Source: a virus
Strand: one strand, 5' to 3'
Virus record (IMG/VR): IMGVR_UViG_3300046010_003337
Span: 1-37,399 of that record
DNA length: 37,399 nucleotides
Numbering within the stretch: position 1 is the first letter of the stretch; every line of letters begins with the position of its first letter. Below the pieces are notes generated by a model. It saw only the letters and a list, made by a program, of their open reading frames with translations. It searched no databases and was not told where the DNA came from. The position numbers and the translations under genes are program-made. Positions 1 through 6,655 of the stretch are shown in pieces.

Positions 1-47
1 TCTTCCGATTTGTGAGTTAGTTTTTTGTAAGCGTGGATTATGTGCAT
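1..47 (-). CDS. Partial small hypothetical protein, cut by left edge
   Basis: Reading leftward from an ATG at 47, an open frame (MHIIHAYKKLTHKSE...) runs off the window. A GGGG Shine-Dalgarno core sits six bases upstream (complement of 54-57), and the start follows the stop of the neighbouring minus-strand gene by 10 bases. This tight spacing fits the last visible member of the leftward operon. Too little protein is visible for a function. Joining the two window ends as a circle does not extend it: the frame would hit a stop within a few codons, so the ends do not simply close into one gene. Confidence 0.5.
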   Translation of the reverse strand, partial: MHIIHAYKKLTHKSE

Positions 48-57
48 TTTGTTCCCC

Positions 58-441
58 TTAGTAATCAATAGTTGGTGCAACACGGTCATACACTGCGATA
101 ATTTCAGTGCGTGTAATGCCGTAATCTTCGAGCGCATACACAGTATCTTCAATGTCACCACAGTAAAAAGATTCGTGATTATGCAATTCGCGCAGAATGA
201 TGGCATCTTTGCCATTTTCGGCTAAGTCTTGAGCCATGCCAGCTTGCTGGATAGTTTCCAAGCCTTCTGTTAGCTCAACAACATTTTCTTTAGGGCAGAT
301 AAGACCACCGCCCAGCGATACATAGTTAATGCCTTCTTTCTTGCCTTCATCATATTGTTTTTGGCTAAAGGCAAAGAAAGTGCCAGTATCGGCAAAGAGT
401 TTAGTTTGAGCCGCTTCAACGTAGCTTGATAGATATTTCAT
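58..441 (-). CDS. Small acidic phage protein, DUF7659-like
   Basis: This 127-residue soluble acidic protein has no membrane segment. I chose the ATG at 441 (MKYLSSYVEAAQ) over the upstream GTG at 489 because GGGAGT lies at the right distance before 441, inside the end of the preceding gene. The upstream start would add a tail overlapping that gene. The central pattern (FAFSQKQYDEG...YVSLGGGLICPKE...) resembles a family of uncharacterised phage and plasmid proteins that I associate with DUF7659; this is from memory and unverified. It lies one base after its upstream neighbour in a compact leftward operon of tiny genes, probably early or host-interaction genes. Function unknown. Confidence 0.75.
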   Translation of the reverse strand: MKYLSSYVEAAQTKLFADTGTFFAFSQKQYDEGKKEGINYVSLGGGLICPKENVVELTEGLETIQQAGMAQDLAENGKDAIILRELHNHESFYCGDIEDTVYALEDYGITRTEIIAVYDRVAPTIDY

Positions 442-442
442 G

Positions 443-625
443 TTATTTACTCCCAAAAAAGAATGATTTATTAAAACCGCCACACACAAATGCGCGACTG
501 CGATTCATTTGAATTACTCCACTTGGCAAGTAATCAGTTAAAAACTTCACCAGTGGCATATTCCGCTTTGCCTTCATGCGTAGGCAGAATTTAAGATTGC
601 TGATATTTGCTTGAATGATGTTCAT
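443..625 (-). CDS. Small basic hypothetical protein
   Basis: This 60-residue, lysine/arginine-rich protein (MNIIQANISNLKF...) is probably translated by coupling. Its ATG at 625 overlaps the TAA of the upstream gene by one base (TAATG), and GAAGGTG lies seven bases before it. A GTG two codons earlier is a less likely start. It ends one base before the next gene, and its last codons carry that gene's Shine-Dalgarno. No recognisable domain. The operon architecture is the main reason to believe it is real. Confidence 0.6.
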   Translation of the reverse strand: MNIIQANISNLKFCLRMKAKRNMPLVKFLTDYLPSGVIQMNRSRAFVCGGFNKSFFFGSK

Positions 626-915
626 TACCACGCACCTTCACAGTCAGCATACAACCAAGCATCACCAAACATTTGATGTTCAGCAGAGCCGTAGCGGTAA
701 GGGTCATTTGAATTGGCAACAGATTTTGGCTGTTTAACATAAACACGGTTATCAGCTTGCTCAACCGTAAGAATGTCATAACCATCAAAGTCTTTATTAT
801 TGCGTGCCAAGTAAAGAGCCAGCGCCTTAGTTTCATACACGTTATGACGTAAGAGCCACTTGTCTGAAACGCCAGTATCTTCATTCACAATCGTTACATA
901 AATTTGATAAGCCAT
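625..915 (-). CDS. Small acidic hypothetical protein
   Basis: This 96-residue soluble protein (MAYQIYVTIVNEDTG...) has a beta-rich N-terminus and an acidic, aromatic C-terminus. The ATG at 915 has a clear GGAGT Shine-Dalgarno lying in the last codon and stop of the upstream 57-residue gene. The stop overlaps the next ATG by one base, so the pair is translationally coupled. I do not recognise a family. It belongs to the leftward operon driven from about 1138-1166 and is probably an early or accessory phage gene. Confidence 0.7.
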   Translation of the reverse strand: MAYQIYVTIVNEDTGVSDKWLLRHNVYETKALALYLARNNKDFDGYDILTVEQADNRVYVKQPKSVANSNDPYRYGSAEHQMFGDAWLYADCEGAW

Positions 916-918
916 GAT

Positions 919-1092
919 TTACTCCAAAATAAAGTCAGCGATAATGTATTCATGAACGGCAAACAAGCTGGCATTTTGAATACCGTGAAGATTGTTCATG
1001 CAGTAATTAACTGCGTCATCTGAGTTTTTTGCGGCAATATTCACCATTTGAGCTTGAGCGCCAAACCAGCAAAGGATTTTAAATAATTTCAT
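919..1092 (-). CDS. 57-residue hypothetical protein, first gene of leftward operon
   Basis: This short gene starts at an ATG at 1092 (MKLFKILCWFGAQAQ) and ends at a TAA at 919-921. The N-terminus is short and hydrophobic, but the rest is soluble with several Asn and His residues. An AAGGTAGG purine stretch lies upstream. It is the first gene behind the leftward promoter, with about 40 bases of leader, and its GAG-TAA end forms the ribosome-binding site of the next gene. That tight packing is the best evidence that it is real. It has no recognisable domain. The N-terminal motif could be mistaken for a weak signal peptide, but no convincing cleavage region follows. Confidence 0.65.
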   Translation of the reverse strand: MKLFKILCWFGAQAQMVNIAAKNSDDAVNYCMNNLHGIQNASLFAVHEYIIADFILE

Positions 1093-1137
1093 ATCCAACC
1101 TACCTTTCTAATTAACATAAATGAACTACTAGACTTC

Positions 1138-1166
1138 ATTATAGTGATGTACTTTGATAAATGCAA
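1138..1166 (-). promoter_or_regulatory. Sigma70-type promoter of the leftward operon
   Basis: On the minus strand, TTGCAT (complement of 1161-1166) is followed after exactly 17 bases by a perfect TATAAT (complement of 1138-1143). Transcription should start near 1131, about 40 bases before the ATG at 1092. It fires away from the structural genes and looks like a host-RNA-polymerase promoter, unlike the repeated late element on the other strand. Confidence 0.7.
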
Positions 1167-1192
1167 TACCCTAAATCAAAACAATAAAAGAA

Positions 1193-1219
1193 TTACAACG
1201 CAGGAAAATTGGATAGCAT
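1193..1219 (+). promoter_or_regulatory. Candidate phage late promoter, copy 1
   Basis: TTACAACGCAGG is followed, 21 bases from its first base, by the -10-like TAGCAT (1214-1219). It matches the repeated element described under findings. A start near 1226 would give a leader of about 33 bases before the GTG at 1259, so it would drive the membrane protein and terminase genes. It is divergent from the leftward promoter. Confidence 0.55.
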
Positions 1220-1258
1220 TGGCGTTGACGCTTTTAGCTATCAATCAAGGGAAACACA

Positions 1259-1444
1259 GTGAACACATTTAAAGTCGTGGCAATCTTTATATCAACAATT
1301 GCGATAGTGGTCGCAATGCTCTACGGAATGAAGTTGTTAAGCTCAACAACAACACCAGTTGTTATCGTAAAACCAAAGCAAGGTATCGAATGTGCATTGG
1401 CAACATCAGCAGAAGCAGTTGCTATTGATTGCTGGAAAGAATAA
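1259..1444 (+). CDS. Small single-pass membrane protein
   Basis: This 61-residue protein has one strong hydrophobic segment near the N-terminus (roughly residues 5-28, VVAIFISTIAIVVAML) and a short hydrophilic tail with two cysteines. The GTG at 1259 is preceded by AAGGGAAA. It is the first gene behind candidate late promoter 1 and ends six bases before TerS, so it should be co-transcribed with the terminase. An N-in, C-out single-span protein in this position could be a lysis (holin- or spanin-like) or superinfection protein, but no signature settles this. Confidence 0.65.
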   Translation: MNTFKVVAIFISTIAIVVAMLYGMKLLSSTTTPVVIVKPKQGIECALATSAEAVAIDCWKE

Positions 1445-1449
1445 TCATT

Positions 1450-1908
1450 GTGCTAACTCTTAAACAAGAAAACTTCTGCATGGCTTACATTGAAACTGGT
1501 AATGCTAGTGAGGCTTATCGTAAGGCTTACAATGCAGGAAACATGAAGCCAGAAAGCATCAATAGAAAAGCCAAAGAAGTTATGGATAACGTCAAGGTTA
1601 CGGCAAGGATAAAAGAATTAAGAGAGCCAGTGATTAAACGCCACGCAATCACTGTTGATGACTTAATTAGAGAGCTTGAAGAGGCTAGGTCTTTGGCTTT
1701 AGTTGCTGAAACGGTGCAAGCATCTGCGGCAATAAGCGCAACACTTGGAAAGGCTAAGTTATTGGGGCTTGATATAAGCAAAGTTGAGATAACTGGCAAG
1801 GATGGCAAAGCGGTTGAAGTATCAATGACCGTTTCAGCCTTATCAAAAGTTAAGCAAAAAACGTCAGAAATGCGACAAATTGGCAATGCTACGGTATCAG
1901 TCAGCTAA
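1450..1908 (+). CDS. terS: Terminase small subunit
   Basis: This 152-residue protein is the DNA-recognition subunit of the packaging motor. The N-terminus (LTLKQENFCMAYIETG, then NASEAYRKAY) is the helix-turn-helix opening typical of Terminase_2 small subunits, which begin with the pattern LTxKQExFCxxYxxxGNAxxAYxxAY. A helical middle with KEVMDNVKVTARIKELR follows, then a C-terminal region after about residue 110. I placed the start at the GTG at 1450 because family members begin just before this LTxKQ block. Starting at the TTG at 1429 would overlap the preceding gene. The ribosome-binding site (GGAAAG) is weak and rather distant, so coupling to the upstream gene is likely. The large subunit follows directly. 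Confidence 0.88.
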   Translation: MLTLKQENFCMAYIETGNASEAYRKAYNAGNMKPESINRKAKEVMDNVKVTARIKELREPVIKRHAITVDDLIRELEEARSLALVAETVQASAAISATLGKAKLLGLDISKVEITGKDGKAVEVSMTVSALSKVKQKTSEMRQIGNATVSVS

Positions 1909-1951
1909 TAATAATCGCTCTAAGCGCGTTAAAATCAACCGAATTTAATCA

Positions 1952-1971
1952 AAATTGACCCAAATTGACCC
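1952..1971 (+). repeat. 10-base tandem duplication at the terL start
   Basis: AAATTGACCC occurs twice back to back (1952-1961 and 1962-1971). The first copy contains the putative TTG start codon of the large terminase, and the frame moves through both copies. It may be a replication slippage that altered the start region, or chance. Confidence 0.6.
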
Positions 1972-3601
1972 TAGACCACCATTAAACGAAGAATTACGCG
2001 CAGATATTCATGCGGCTAATTTTTATGATTTAGTGGAATGGTGGGAAGCAGTTGAGCATGATTATGGTGATGAAGGTCGCAGATGGCTAGGTCGCAATGA
2101 CCGCTATTATCTTTTGTGTATCTTACTTAATGCTGATTATATGTGGCACGAGTGGATATATAAACGATGCAGAGAGGTCGAAGCAGACCCAGACGACAAC
2201 CTAGACTTATGGGCGCGTGAGCATGGTAAGTCAACGGTGATTACTTATGCAGGCACGATTCAAGAGATTATCAAAGACCCAGATGTGACAATCTGCATAT
2301 TCAGTCACACCAAAGGCAACGCTTTAAAGTTCCTACGACAGATTAAGCAAGAGTTAGAGGACAATTACGAGCTTAAACGCTTATATCCCGATGTGCTTTA
2401 CGAGAATCCACGCAAAGATGCGTCAAAGTGGAGTGAAGAAGCTGGATTAGTTGTTAGACGTAAGAGCAACCCTAAAGAGCCAACACTTGCCGCGAGTGGT
2501 TTAGTCGATGGTATGCCAACAGGCGCACACTTTCGCTTGCGGATTTATGATGACGTGGTAACGCCAGAGAGCGTATCAACGCCAGAACAGATAAAAAAGA
2601 CCACAGATGCTTGGTCGCTATCTGATAACTTGGGTGCTGTGACACGTTTACCGAGCGGAAAAGAGGTCATGAGGCGTTGGCATATCGGTACGCGCTACAG
2701 TTTCGCAGACACGTATCAGCATATCTTAGAGAAAAAGATATTAAAGCCACGCATTTACCCTGCGACAGATGATGGAACGATAACAGGCACGCCAGTTTAT
2801 CTATCAAACGACATTTGGCAACACAAACTCAAGACGCAAGTTGAGAGTGACATAGCTTGTCAGCAGTTACAGAACCCATTGGCAGGCAGTCAAGCCATGT
2901 TCAAGAAAGAACACTTGCGATTTATGGACATTAGGCCTTCAATACTTAATGTTTACGTGATATGTGACCCTGCATCGAGCAAGAAAAAAGGCAGTGACCG
3001 CACAGCAATGGCAGTAATCGGTGTAGATAGTCGCATGAATAAGTGGCTATTAGATGGCTATTGCCACAAGATGAACCTTGCAGAACGATGGACAGCATTG
3101 AGTGGCTTACGCAAAAGATGGTTAAACATGACAGGCGTGCAACGTGTAGAAGTTGGTTATGAGAAGTACGGTATGCAATCAGACATTGAGCATTTTCAAG
3201 AAAAGATGCTTATTGCCAAAGATGTGTGGGATATTAAAGAAGTTAATTGGACTAAAGAGGGTGGGCAATCCAAGACAGACCGAGTGCAACGCCTTTATCC
3301 AGATTTTTCACAAGGAAAATTCATGTTACCTGCAATCCTAGAGAAAGAAAGCCCTGCACAAGAGAAAATGAGGGCGCAAGGCGAGTTATATCGTATTTAT
3401 CAGCCAGTAAAGCGCATTGACGAAGCTGGCAACACCTACACACTCAACAAAAGACTGTTAGAAGAGTATTTAACATTCCCATTCAGTAGCAAAGATGACT
3501 TCATTGATTGTGTAAGCCGTATCTATGATATGGAAATAGTCGCACCAATGATTATCGACAGCAATTCATTCGAGCCAATTGAGTACGTTGATGGAACGTA
3601 G
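1955..3601 (+). CDS. terL: Terminase large subunit
   Basis: This 548-residue protein is the ATPase-nuclease motor that pumps DNA into the prohead and cuts the concatemer. The ATPase half shows a Walker A-type loop at about 88-93 (REHGKS) and a Walker B at about 196-201 (RLRIYDD). The RNase H-like nuclease half shows VICDPA (Asp at about 338), a GYEKYG block, and a terminal acidic block FSSKDDFIDCVSRIYD near 510-525. The length is normal for the family. The start is uncertain: the TTG at 1955 lacks a ribosome-binding site and lies in a 10-base tandem duplication. An in-frame ATG at 1886 is separated from it by a TAA at 1946. It follows TerS by 46 bases. Confidence 0.92.
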   Translation: MTQIDPRPPLNEELRADIHAANFYDLVEWWEAVEHDYGDEGRRWLGRNDRYYLLCILLNADYMWHEWIYKRCREVEADPDDNLDLWAREHGKSTVITYAGTIQEIIKDPDVTICIFSHTKGNALKFLRQIKQELEDNYELKRLYPDVLYENPRKDASKWSEEAGLVVRRKSNPKEPTLAASGLVDGMPTGAHFRLRIYDDVVTPESVSTPEQIKKTTDAWSLSDNLGAVTRLPSGKEVMRRWHIGTRYSFADTYQHILEKKILKPRIYPATDDGTITGTPVYLSNDIWQHKLKTQVESDIACQQLQNPLAGSQAMFKKEHLRFMDIRPSILNVYVICDPASSKKKGSDRTAMAVIGVDSRMNKWLLDGYCHKMNLAERWTALSGLRKRWLNMTGVQRVEVGYEKYGMQSDIEHFQEKMLIAKDVWDIKEVNWTKEGGQSKTDRVQRLYPDFSQGKFMLPAILEKESPAQEKMRAQGELYRIYQPVKRIDEAGNTYTLNKRLLEEYLTFPFSSKDDFIDCVSRIYDMEIVAPMIIDSNSFEPIEYVDGT

Positions 3602-3602
3602 C

Positions 3603-3630
3603 TAACAACGCAAGCCAAAGAGCCTAATAT
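3603..3630 (+). promoter_or_regulatory. Candidate phage late promoter, copy 2
   Basis: TAACAACGCAAGC is followed by TAATAT (3625-3630), 22 bases from its first base. It begins two bases after the terL stop, and a start near 3637 would leave about 19 bases before the ATG at 3656. The 13-mer matches the consensus at 11 of 13 positions. Confidence 0.5.
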
Positions 3631-3655
3631 TACCTAAAACAAAGGGGTAATCATC

Positions 3656-3823
3656 ATGGCACAACAACCAGAATCATTCCAAACACCTACGCCAACGTAC
3701 AGAAGCAAGCTATTTTCTGATGAAGTACGTGAGGCAGACCCAGATTTAAACAAACCACAGGCAGTTTACGAGTTCAAAGGTCGCGTATTCCGTGAGGACA
3801 AGCCTTATGAGCCAAGCAAATAG
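3656..3823 (+). CDS. 55-residue hypothetical protein upstream of the portal
   Basis: The frame MAQQPESFQTPTPTYRSK... runs from an ATG at 3656 to a TAG at 3821-3823. It is preceded by a very good AAAGGGG Shine-Dalgarno and by candidate late promoter 2. It is charged, soluble and proline-rich at the N-terminus, with no recognised domain. The C-terminus overlaps the next gene by 17 bases in another frame. Small proteins in this position in related short-tailed phages are usually uncharacterised virion or packaging accessories; that role is inference only. Confidence 0.65.
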   Translation: MAQQPESFQTPTPTYRSKLFSDEVREADPDLNKPQAVYEFKGRVFREDKPYEPSK

Positions 3824-3968
3824 CCAATTACAACGCACGCCAATTGAGTACGATTCTTTACCAGAGCCTATAAAGGCAAGATACACGCTTAAACAGTATT
3901 TATGGTTGAGCGCGTCAGAAAAGAAACGTATTTTACAATCGGAGTGTGAGCCTGATGTCACAGAGTGA
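3807..3968 (+). CDS. 53-residue hypothetical protein
   Basis: This frame starts with ATG at 3807 (MSQANSQLQRTPIEYD...) and stops at 3966-3968. A GAGGAC stretch lies about eight bases upstream. It overlaps the previous gene by 17 bases and the next by 14, the stacked overlap pattern of coupled phage genes. The C-terminal half (ARYTLKQYLWLSASEKKR) looks helical and basic. It contains candidate promoter copy 3 within its coding sequence. No known family. Confidence 0.55.
   Translation: MSQANSQLQRTPIEYDSLPEPIKARYTLKQYLWLSASEKKRILQSECEPDVTE
3828..3854 (+). promoter_or_regulatory. Candidate phage late promoter, copy 3
   Basis: A perfect TTACAACGCACGC (3828-3840) is followed at the standard 21-base offset by TACGAT (3849-3854). 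It lies inside the preceding small gene, where it encodes LQRT. A start near 3861 would serve the gene at 3955 and the portal. Being coding, it is the copy most likely to be explained some other way, yet the spacing matches the intergenic copies. Confidence 0.5.
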
Positions 3969-4320
3969 GTTAGTCATTGCCAAATCAACGGACACAAAAG
4001 ACTTTGCAGTAGCAAAGAGTGTGGCTGATGTGCTTAATAAGCATTATGCAGGCTATATGTGGGCGGTTAATGCCGACAGTCAAACAGGCATGGTGCAGAT
4101 TCGTAACTTTAGCTTATCTGGTGAGTGGGGATTTAACCTTCACATGACAAAAGTTCAAGAAGATGTAAGCGGTAAATTGATTCGTGATGCTGGCGGTGAG
4201 ATTTTAGAGCGTTACAGAGTAAGTCGAGGAACGATTAAACATCAACAAGTAGATGAATTAGCAACGGACTTTGCTGGTCGCGCCTTAGTTGATTTAACAG
4301 GGGCGCAATATGCTGGATAA
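3955..4320 (+). CDS. Conserved-looking hypothetical protein before the portal
   Basis: This 121-residue soluble protein reads MSQSELVIAKSTDTKDF... . The ATG at 3955 is preferred to the GTG at 3946 because GGAG lies 10 bases before the ATG but only one base before the GTG. A central stretch (MWAVNADSQTGMVQIRNF) is beta-rich, with a helical C-terminus. It overlaps the preceding gene and the portal start by 11 bases, so translation is probably coupled to portal production. I recognise no named domain. Its fixed place just ahead of the portal suggests a head or packaging accessory, by context only. Confidence 0.7.
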   Translation: MSQSELVIAKSTDTKDFAVAKSVADVLNKHYAGYMWAVNADSQTGMVQIRNFSLSGEWGFNLHMTKVQEDVSGKLIRDAGGEILERYRVSRGTIKHQQVDELATDFAGRALVDLTGAQYAG

Positions 4321-6376
4321 AGAAAAGGCGCTATCTCTCGCCAAAAATGCTTATAGTACAAGTGACACTTACTTCAATAATAGTGTTCGCAACACAATGG
4401 AACGTGACATTAGACAAGTGCAAGGCTTACATCCTAGCGGTTCTAAGTATTATTCAGACCATTACAAAGGTCGCTCAAAGCTGTTTAGACCAAAGACACG
4501 CACAGCATTAAGACAGGCAGAGGCTACGTGTGCTTCTGCTTTTTTCAGTACGCAGGACATTGTTTCTATATCTGCGGAAGATGAAAAGAACGATATGCAG
4601 GCGGCAAGTGCGGCAATCAATCAGCAATTACTCAATTATCGCTTATCAAAATCAGTCAATTGGTTTCAAATCCTAGTAGGTGCATACCAAGAAGCGCACA
4701 CAGTTGGCGTAGTTGCTTCACTGCAAACATGGAAATACGATGCGGAAAATGGCGTAGATAAGCCAGATGTGCAGTTAATACCGCCAGAAAACGTGCGTAT
4801 TGACCCTGCGGCTAACTGGACTGACCCAGTAAACAGTTCGCCTTACGTCATTATCTTATTGCCGATGTACGTGTACGAGATTGAAGGGCGCAGTGATTGG
4901 ATTAAGCTAGACAGAGCCAAAATACGTGCGGCAGGAAGCAGAACAAGTGATTCTATTCGCTTACAGCGCGAAAATGGTATGACAGACAGCAAAGAGCAGA
5001 CCAGCGAAATCAACGAGTTCAGCATTGTATGGGTGCATTTAAACTTCATTAGACAGGGTGGCAAGGATTATTGCTTCTACACACTGGCAGACCAAGAGCT
5101 TTTATCAGAGCCAAAACTTACTAAAGACGCTTTCCCACACCTAAAGAATGGTGATAGGCCAGTAGTGATGGGCAAAGGTACGCTTGAGGCGCACAAGATT
5201 TACAGCACAAGTAAGACAAGCATGAGCCGTGACATTCAAGCGGAAATCAACGAAGTGGCTAACCAACGTATTGATAACGTCAAATTCGCCATGAATAAAC
5301 GCTATTTTGTTAATCGTAACCGTAATGTAGATATTCGCTCATTGGTTCGTAATGTGCCAAGCGGTGTAACGATGATGGATAACATTGATTCTGATGTTCG
5401 TATTGTTGAAACAAATGATGTGACAAGCAGTGCTTATGCAGAACAAGACCGATTAAACAGTGACTTTGACGACATTGCAGGCGCGTTCAGTGGTTCTAGC
5501 GTAGCAAGTAACCGTAAGCTGAATGAAACAGTTGGCGGTATGCAGATGCTATCAAACACAGCTAACCAGATTGGTGAGTACGATTTAAAGGTATTCACTG
5601 AAACATGGGTAGAGCCAGTATTGCGTCAAATGGTGCTGATGGAACAAACCTACGAAACTGATGAAATGATACTGGCACTGGCTGGCGATAAGGCTAAGTT
5701 GTATCAACGCTTTGGATTAGACGTAGTGACAGACGAGTTATTGATGCAAGAAGTCACATTGAGCGTAAATGTTGGTACAGGTTCTACTAATACGTTCAAC
5801 CAGCTTGAGCGTTTTGTCTATGGCTTACGTGAAATACAGTCATTACTTGGTGAGAGCGCGTTTAGTCGCTTGAAATCTGGCGAGATTATCAAAGAGATAT
5901 TCGGCAAGATTGGCTATAAAGATGGTGGTCGCTTCTATATTGAGGAAGGTGATAACCCAGAGGTCGATGATTTAATCAGCCAAATCGAGCAATTGAAATC
6001 AATGCTGGCACAGAAAGAAAACCCAGAGCTAGTAGCGGCTAAGATTGGTGACATTAACGCCAAGACTACTTTAAGCAAGGCGCAGGCGGTTAAAGTTGGT
6101 GTAGAGGCTGTTTATTCAGCCATGCAGACAGGCGCAAGTATCGCGCAAAACCCTTTAATCGCGCCAGTGGGTGACAAAGTGATGGAAGCAAGTGGTTATC
6201 AAAGGCCAAGCGGAGGCCAAGACCCTAACATTCCAATAACTAACGCACCTACAACGCAAGGAAATGGGGCTATAAATACAGTAACGCAAAACACCTCGCC
6301 ACTAGAGCCACCAGTTCCACAAAGCTCTATGCAAGGAATTGAAACATTTAAACCGAATGATGGGGCGCAAGTTTGA
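4310..6376 (+). CDS. Portal protein (head-tail connector)
   Basis: This 688-residue protein should form the dodecameric ring at the unique vertex through which DNA enters and leaves. Size, position (just after terminase, ahead of scaffold and capsid) and sequence fit the large portals of short-tailed phages. The N-terminal region is helical with basic patches (YKGRSKLFRPKTRTALRQ), followed by a core with PENVRIDPAANW. A region at about 395-420 (FDDIAGAFSGSS... LNETVGGMQMLSN) is typical of portal stem and crown segments. The C-terminus after about 560 is a helical and then Gln/Pro-rich tail. It overlaps the preceding gene by 11 bases and the following one by four. Candidate promoter copy 4 lies near its 3' end. 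Confidence 0.88.
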   Translation: MLDKEKALSLAKNAYSTSDTYFNNSVRNTMERDIRQVQGLHPSGSKYYSDHYKGRSKLFRPKTRTALRQAEATCASAFFSTQDIVSISAEDEKNDMQAASAAINQQLLNYRLSKSVNWFQILVGAYQEAHTVGVVASLQTWKYDAENGVDKPDVQLIPPENVRIDPAANWTDPVNSSPYVIILLPMYVYEIEGRSDWIKLDRAKIRAAGSRTSDSIRLQRENGMTDSKEQTSEINEFSIVWVHLNFIRQGGKDYCFYTLADQELLSEPKLTKDAFPHLKNGDRPVVMGKGTLEAHKIYSTSKTSMSRDIQAEINEVANQRIDNVKFAMNKRYFVNRNRNVDIRSLVRNVPSGVTMMDNIDSDVRIVETNDVTSSAYAEQDRLNSDFDDIAGAFSGSSVASNRKLNETVGGMQMLSNTANQIGEYDLKVFTETWVEPVLRQMVLMEQTYETDEMILALAGDKAKLYQRFGLDVVTDELLMQEVTLSVNVGTGSTNTFNQLERFVYGLREIQSLLGESAFSRLKSGEIIKEIFGKIGYKDGGRFYIEEGDNPEVDDLISQIEQLKSMLAQKENPELVAAKIGDINAKTTLSKAQAVKVGVEAVYSAMQTGASIAQNPLIAPVGDKVMEASGYQRPSGGQDPNIPITNAPTTQGNGAINTVTQNTSPLEPPVPQSSMQGIETFKPNDGAQV
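6249..6276 (+). promoter_or_regulatory. Candidate phage late promoter, copy 4 (inside portal gene)
   Basis: CTACAACGCAAGG is followed by TATAAA (6271-6276), 22 bases from its first base, the same spacing as copy 2. It lies within the portal reading frame, about 100 bases before the next gene. The -10 is the best of the set, but the 13-mer is one of the weaker matches. It would feed the scaffold and capsid genes. Confidence 0.4.
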
Positions 6377-6648
6377 GTAAAGAACAGAATGAGTTACTAG
6401 CTAAAGTTGAATTAGGCTTAGATGCTCAACGGTTTTTAGGTACAAGCTTGGGGCAATACTTACAAGAGCGTGCTGTTACAGAAGTTGAAGATTGTTTGAT
6501 TAAGCTTAAAACGATAGATTCACACGATTTTAAGGCGATACAGGCAGTGCAACAACAGATAGCAGTAGCAGAATGTATGTTTGTTTGGCTTAGTGAGGCA
6601 ATGGCACAAGCGGCTGGTGCAGAGCATATTTTAAATAATCAAGGATAA
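6373..6648 (+). CDS. Small helical protein between portal and scaffold
   Basis: This 91-residue, almost entirely helical, acidic protein (MSKEQNELLAKVELG...) starts at a TTG at 6373. That start overlaps the portal TGA, and GGGG lies about eight bases upstream. No in-frame ATG occurs before residue 54, so the TTG is the sensible start. The heptad-like pattern suggests coiled-coil oligomerisation. It has no recognisable family. Coupled to the portal and followed eight bases later by the scaffold, it is likely a head-assembly accessory. Confidence 0.7.
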   Translation: MSKEQNELLAKVELGLDAQRFLGTSLGQYLQERAVTEVEDCLIKLKTIDSHDFKAIQAVQQQIAVAECMFVWLSEAMAQAAGAEHILNNQG

Positions 6649-6655
6649 AACACAC

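Noticed and set aside
40-225. 61-codon plus-strand frame at the left end
   Set aside because: It is a shadow of the minus-strand gene at 58-441 and has no ribosome-binding site.
1527-1886. 119-codon minus-strand frame opposite TerS
   Set aside because: It is a codon-bias shadow of the terminase small-subunit gene, with no start signal and a low-complexity Ser/Ala composition.
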